Shown here in pieces: positions 62,237 to 64,000 of a DNA stretch of 64,000 bases. How positions within the stretch are numbered: position 1 is the first letter of the stretch; each line of letters starts with the position of its first letter. A program made the translations under genes and the position numbers. Source of the stretch: Halobellus sp. MBLA0158 (GTDB lineage Archaea; Halobacteriota; Halobacteria; Halobacteriales; Haloferacaceae); contig NZ_JBGNYA010000001.1 of NCBI RefSeq assembly GCF_041477585.1, positions 2,604,001 to 2,668,000 on the forward strand. Direction: 5' to 3'. The notes under the pieces are model-generated. The model worked only from the letters and a program-made list of their open reading frames with translations, was not told the DNA's origin and did no database searches.

Positions 62237-62902
62237 TCAGGACACGTCGAGGTCCGGGAACCGCTCGGGGAAGGACTCGATCAGGGAACTGATCCCGCGT
62301 CGGATCCGACCGCTGGCGGCCGACGTCGAGATGTCGAGCGCGTCGGCGACCGCCGCAAGATCGGTCTCCTGTGGGTGCTCGAAGTAGCCCATCTCGTACG
62401 CCGTCGCCAGCGCCGCCTGCTGCTTGTCGGTGAGCCTCGTCGACGCCGACCGCTCGTCGAAGGAGACGCGGTACAGCTCCAGGATGTCGAACTCGAAGGA
62501 GCGGTCGTCCGCGACCTCCCACACGGACTGCAGCGACCCCCGGTCGGGGAGCTGCCATCGTTCGACCCAGCCCCCCTCGTGCTGGAACGCTTCGAGCGCG
62601 AACCCGCCGTGCTCGACGACGGCCGGACCCAAGAGCAGCGTGTCGGCGGTGAACTCGACGCTGTAGACCGGCTGATTCTCGTAGTCCGCGACCTGTCGGT
62701 GGGCCGTGACGGTGTGGTCGGCCGCCAGGTAGGCCTCGAAGGCCGCCGGGTCGTCGGCGTCCGTAGTGAAGAAGTGCTGTCCGTGGACCGGGTCGGTGCT
62801 CACGTCCTGCAACACCCGGATGTCCGCGTCCGGGAGCGCCCGGATCACGTCGGCCAGCGCCATATCCGGGTGCGAGAAGTGGACCTTCGCGATGACGGTC
62901 AT
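62237..62902 (-). CDS. Bat-type (HTH_10) transcription regulator
   Basis: 221 residues. An N-terminal sensing domain (about 1-150, with LPDADIRVLQDVSTDPVHGQ) is followed by the HTH_10 domain common in haloarchaea: LTDKQQAALATAYEMGYF and DLAAVADALDISTSAASGRI. The relatives include the bacterio-opsin activator; the target here is unknown. I took the inner ATG at 62902 (MTVIAKV). It converges with the ArsR gene. Confidence 0.88.
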   Translation of the reverse strand: MTVIAKVHFSHPDMALADVIRALPDADIRVLQDVSTDPVHGQHFFTTDADDPAAFEAYLAADHTVTAHRQVADYENQPVYSVEFTADTLLLGPAVVEHGGFALEAFQHEGGWVERWQLPDRGSLQSVWEVADDRSFEFDILELYRVSFDERSASTRLTDKQQAALATAYEMGYFEHPQETDLAAVADALDISTSAASGRIRRGISSLIESFPERFPDLDVS

Positions 62903-62997
62903 ACCGGCCAAACGCGGTCGAGCGGGAAAATCCCCACTCTCGTCGGCGGTCCCGCCGGTCGCGGGCCCCCCTCTATCTCGGTCGGCGACCGGCGCGA

Positions 62998-63525
62998 TCA
63001 GATCTCCCGGGTCAGACCGTCCCGCAGGTCCCGGCCGAAGTAGTGGCCCAGGAGCGACGCGAGCAGGCCGCTGGCGACGCCGACGCCCGCGATGGCGAGC
63101 CCGTAGTCCGCCAGAACGCTCACCGCGACCGGCGCGAAGACGCTCGTGAGCGTCCCGAGGACGAACGCAGCCCCCGACGCGAGCGCGCCCGCGATCCCGA
63201 CTTCGAGGTAGCGGCTCCGCGAGCCGCCGAGGCCGACCGCGAACGCCGCGGCGAAGAGACCGAGGAACCGCCCGAGCGCGCCCACAATCGGGATCGCGCC
63301 GCCGACGAAGGTCCCGGCGAGCAGGAGCGCGAGAACGACCAGGAACGAGCGGGCCGAGACCGTGGGACCGCCCGGAAGCAGGCGTCGGAGCCGCCCGCCG
63401 GACGCCGACGCGGCGTCTGATTCGGAGCGGGCGGATCCGGTCGCTCCGCTCTCGGTGTCCTCGTCGTCGAGGAGCGAGGCGGGATCGACCCGCTCCCGTT
63501 CCACTCCGTCCTTCGAGCGTTGCAT
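62998..63525 (-). CDS. Membrane protein of unknown function
   Basis: 175 residues: a polar acidic N-terminal region of about 60 residues starting MQRSKDGVERERVDPASLLD, then four hydrophobic segments (SFLVVLALLLAGTFVGGAIP, FLGLFAAAFAVGLGG, VGIAGALASGAAFVLGTLTS, DYGLAIAGVGVASGLLASLL). I cannot name the family with confidence. The ATG at 63525 is listed; the upstream open frame is not coding-like. Confidence 0.68.
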   Translation of the reverse strand: MQRSKDGVERERVDPASLLDDEDTESGATGSARSESDAASASGGRLRRLLPGGPTVSARSFLVVLALLLAGTFVGGAIPIVGALGRFLGLFAAAFAVGLGGSRSRYLEVGIAGALASGAAFVLGTLTSVFAPVAVSVLADYGLAIAGVGVASGLLASLLGHYFGRDLRDGLTREI

Positions 63526-63732
63526 ACCGTACGGTAACGGGCGCCGAACCCTGACTCTTGCGCCGAGGGTCGACGTCAGAGACGGCGGATCCAATCTTCG
63601 GAAGCGGTGGCTCCCGAGGCGACGGATGGCGAACAGCCGGCGCGACGCGAACGCGCCCCCGTCGATGCGCCGGACATCCGCGTTCCGACGGGGGGTAGCC
63701 GTCAAACCACGCCGGCGCTGGTCCCGGCTTCG

Positions 63733-63741
63733 TATATAAGA
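63733..63741 (+). promoter_or_regulatory. TATA box in the gatD upstream region
   Basis: GTATATAAG lies about 87 bases before the gatD ATG, giving a leader of about 60 bases. It is the only strong box in the spacer, and no coding frame lies between. Confidence 0.5.
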
Positions 63742-63822
63742 TCTCCCCCGGAACCGGAGGCGACGAAGTCGCTGCGGCCGCGAACGAATGGATTCAAGTC
63801 CGCGCCCCGGATACGGGAGCGT

Positions 63823-64000
63823 ATGAACCCCGGAGACCGCGTCCGCGTCGAGCGCGCGGGCGTCACGAACGAGGGCGTCCTGATGCCCTCTTCGACCCCC
63901 GATCACCTCGTCGTGAAGCTCGACGGCGGGTACAACGTCGGGATCGAGCGCGCGGACGCCGACGTGGAGGTGCTGGAATCGGACGCCTACGACATCGAGT
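63823..64000 (+). CDS. gatD: Glu-tRNA(Gln) amidotransferase subunit D (5' part)
   Basis: The first 59 codons are present: MNPGDRVRVERAGVTNEGVL and PDHLVVKLDGGYNVGIERAD, the N-terminal beta-barrel of archaeal GatD, an asparaginase-like subunit that makes ammonia for converting Glu-tRNA(Gln) to Gln-tRNA(Gln). The catalytic domain lies beyond the window. GatE is not visible. Confidence 0.85.
   Translation, partial: MNPGDRVRVERAGVTNEGVLMPSSTPDHLVVKLDGGYNVGIERADADVEVLESDAYDIE

Noticed and set aside
63527-63739. Short frames ahead of gatD
   Set aside because: No start context, no conserved sequence, Arg-rich composition; they look like chance frames in a promoter spacer.

Overview
The window is chromosomal DNA from an extremely halophilic archaeon (class Halobacteria). 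The evidence is a very high G+C content, acidic predicted proteins, archaeal L11/L1/L10/L12 ribosomal genes, an archaeal Cdc48, CofD (coenzyme F420), GatD, an archaeal mevalonate kinase, many Tat-type signal peptides, and TATA-box promoters about 26 bases ahead of start codons (leaderless mRNAs). Nothing in the sequence fixes the genus. I see no CRISPR array, insertion sequence, prophage or rRNA; the only tRNA is tRNA-Leu(CAA).

Layout. 1-7.6 kb: mevalonate kinase (cut by the window edge), a small membrane protein, an M42 aminopeptidase, the ribosomal stalk genes L11 and L1-L10-L12, an RNase H/RuvC-like protein and LarC. 7.8-16.3 kb: Cdc48, a universal stress protein, the HerA helicase and NurA nuclease with a small unknown gene between them, a HAD phosphatase, two haloarchaeal proteins of unknown function and a 59-residue membrane protein. 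16.4-23.6 kb: a Tat-exported beta-propeller, a truncated acyl-adenylate domain, two divergent cupins, PhzF, DnaJ and a medium-chain reductase. 23.5-28.9 kb: an 82-bp hairpin element, a Vms1/ANKZF1-like peptidyl-tRNA hydrolase, a DgcN-DgcA pair, UPF0179, an aspartoacylase-like deacylase and DUF309. 28.9-32.9 kb: an AIR-synthase-like protein, a low-G+C structured gap, tRNA-Leu, small membrane proteins, an SDR and a type 1 IPP isomerase homolog. 32.9-36.3 kb: a four-gene overlapping operon, cofD / DUS-like / CitG-like / DUF447. 36.4-45.6 kb: an HD phosphohydrolase, a lipoprotein, pyrG-guaA and a small gene, a saccharopine-dehydrogenase-like reductase and PEP carboxylase. 45.8-49.6 kb: a Rieske protein, a DUF7344-like protein, cryptochrome DASH and DsbB. 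49.7-55.5 kb: a complete branched-chain amino-acid-type ABC transporter (livHMGF) facing its binding protein. 55.7-64 kb: uridine kinase, MATE exporter, histidine kinase, phosphoglycerate mutase, DUF1405, two regulators, a membrane protein and the start of gatD.

Most notable. (1) The Liv-type substrate-binding protein at 54038-55435 appears circularly permuted: the half that normally follows comes first, directly after the lipoprotein linker, and the normal N-terminal half ends the protein. (2) A DgcN-DgcA pair lies close to a deacylase, which suggests D-glutamate or N-acyl amino acid catabolism. (3) The IPP isomerase homolog has Ala where the catalytic Cys of the E. coli enzyme lies. (4) An 82-bp bipartite inverted repeat shares an exact 20-base end with a second site 33 kb away.
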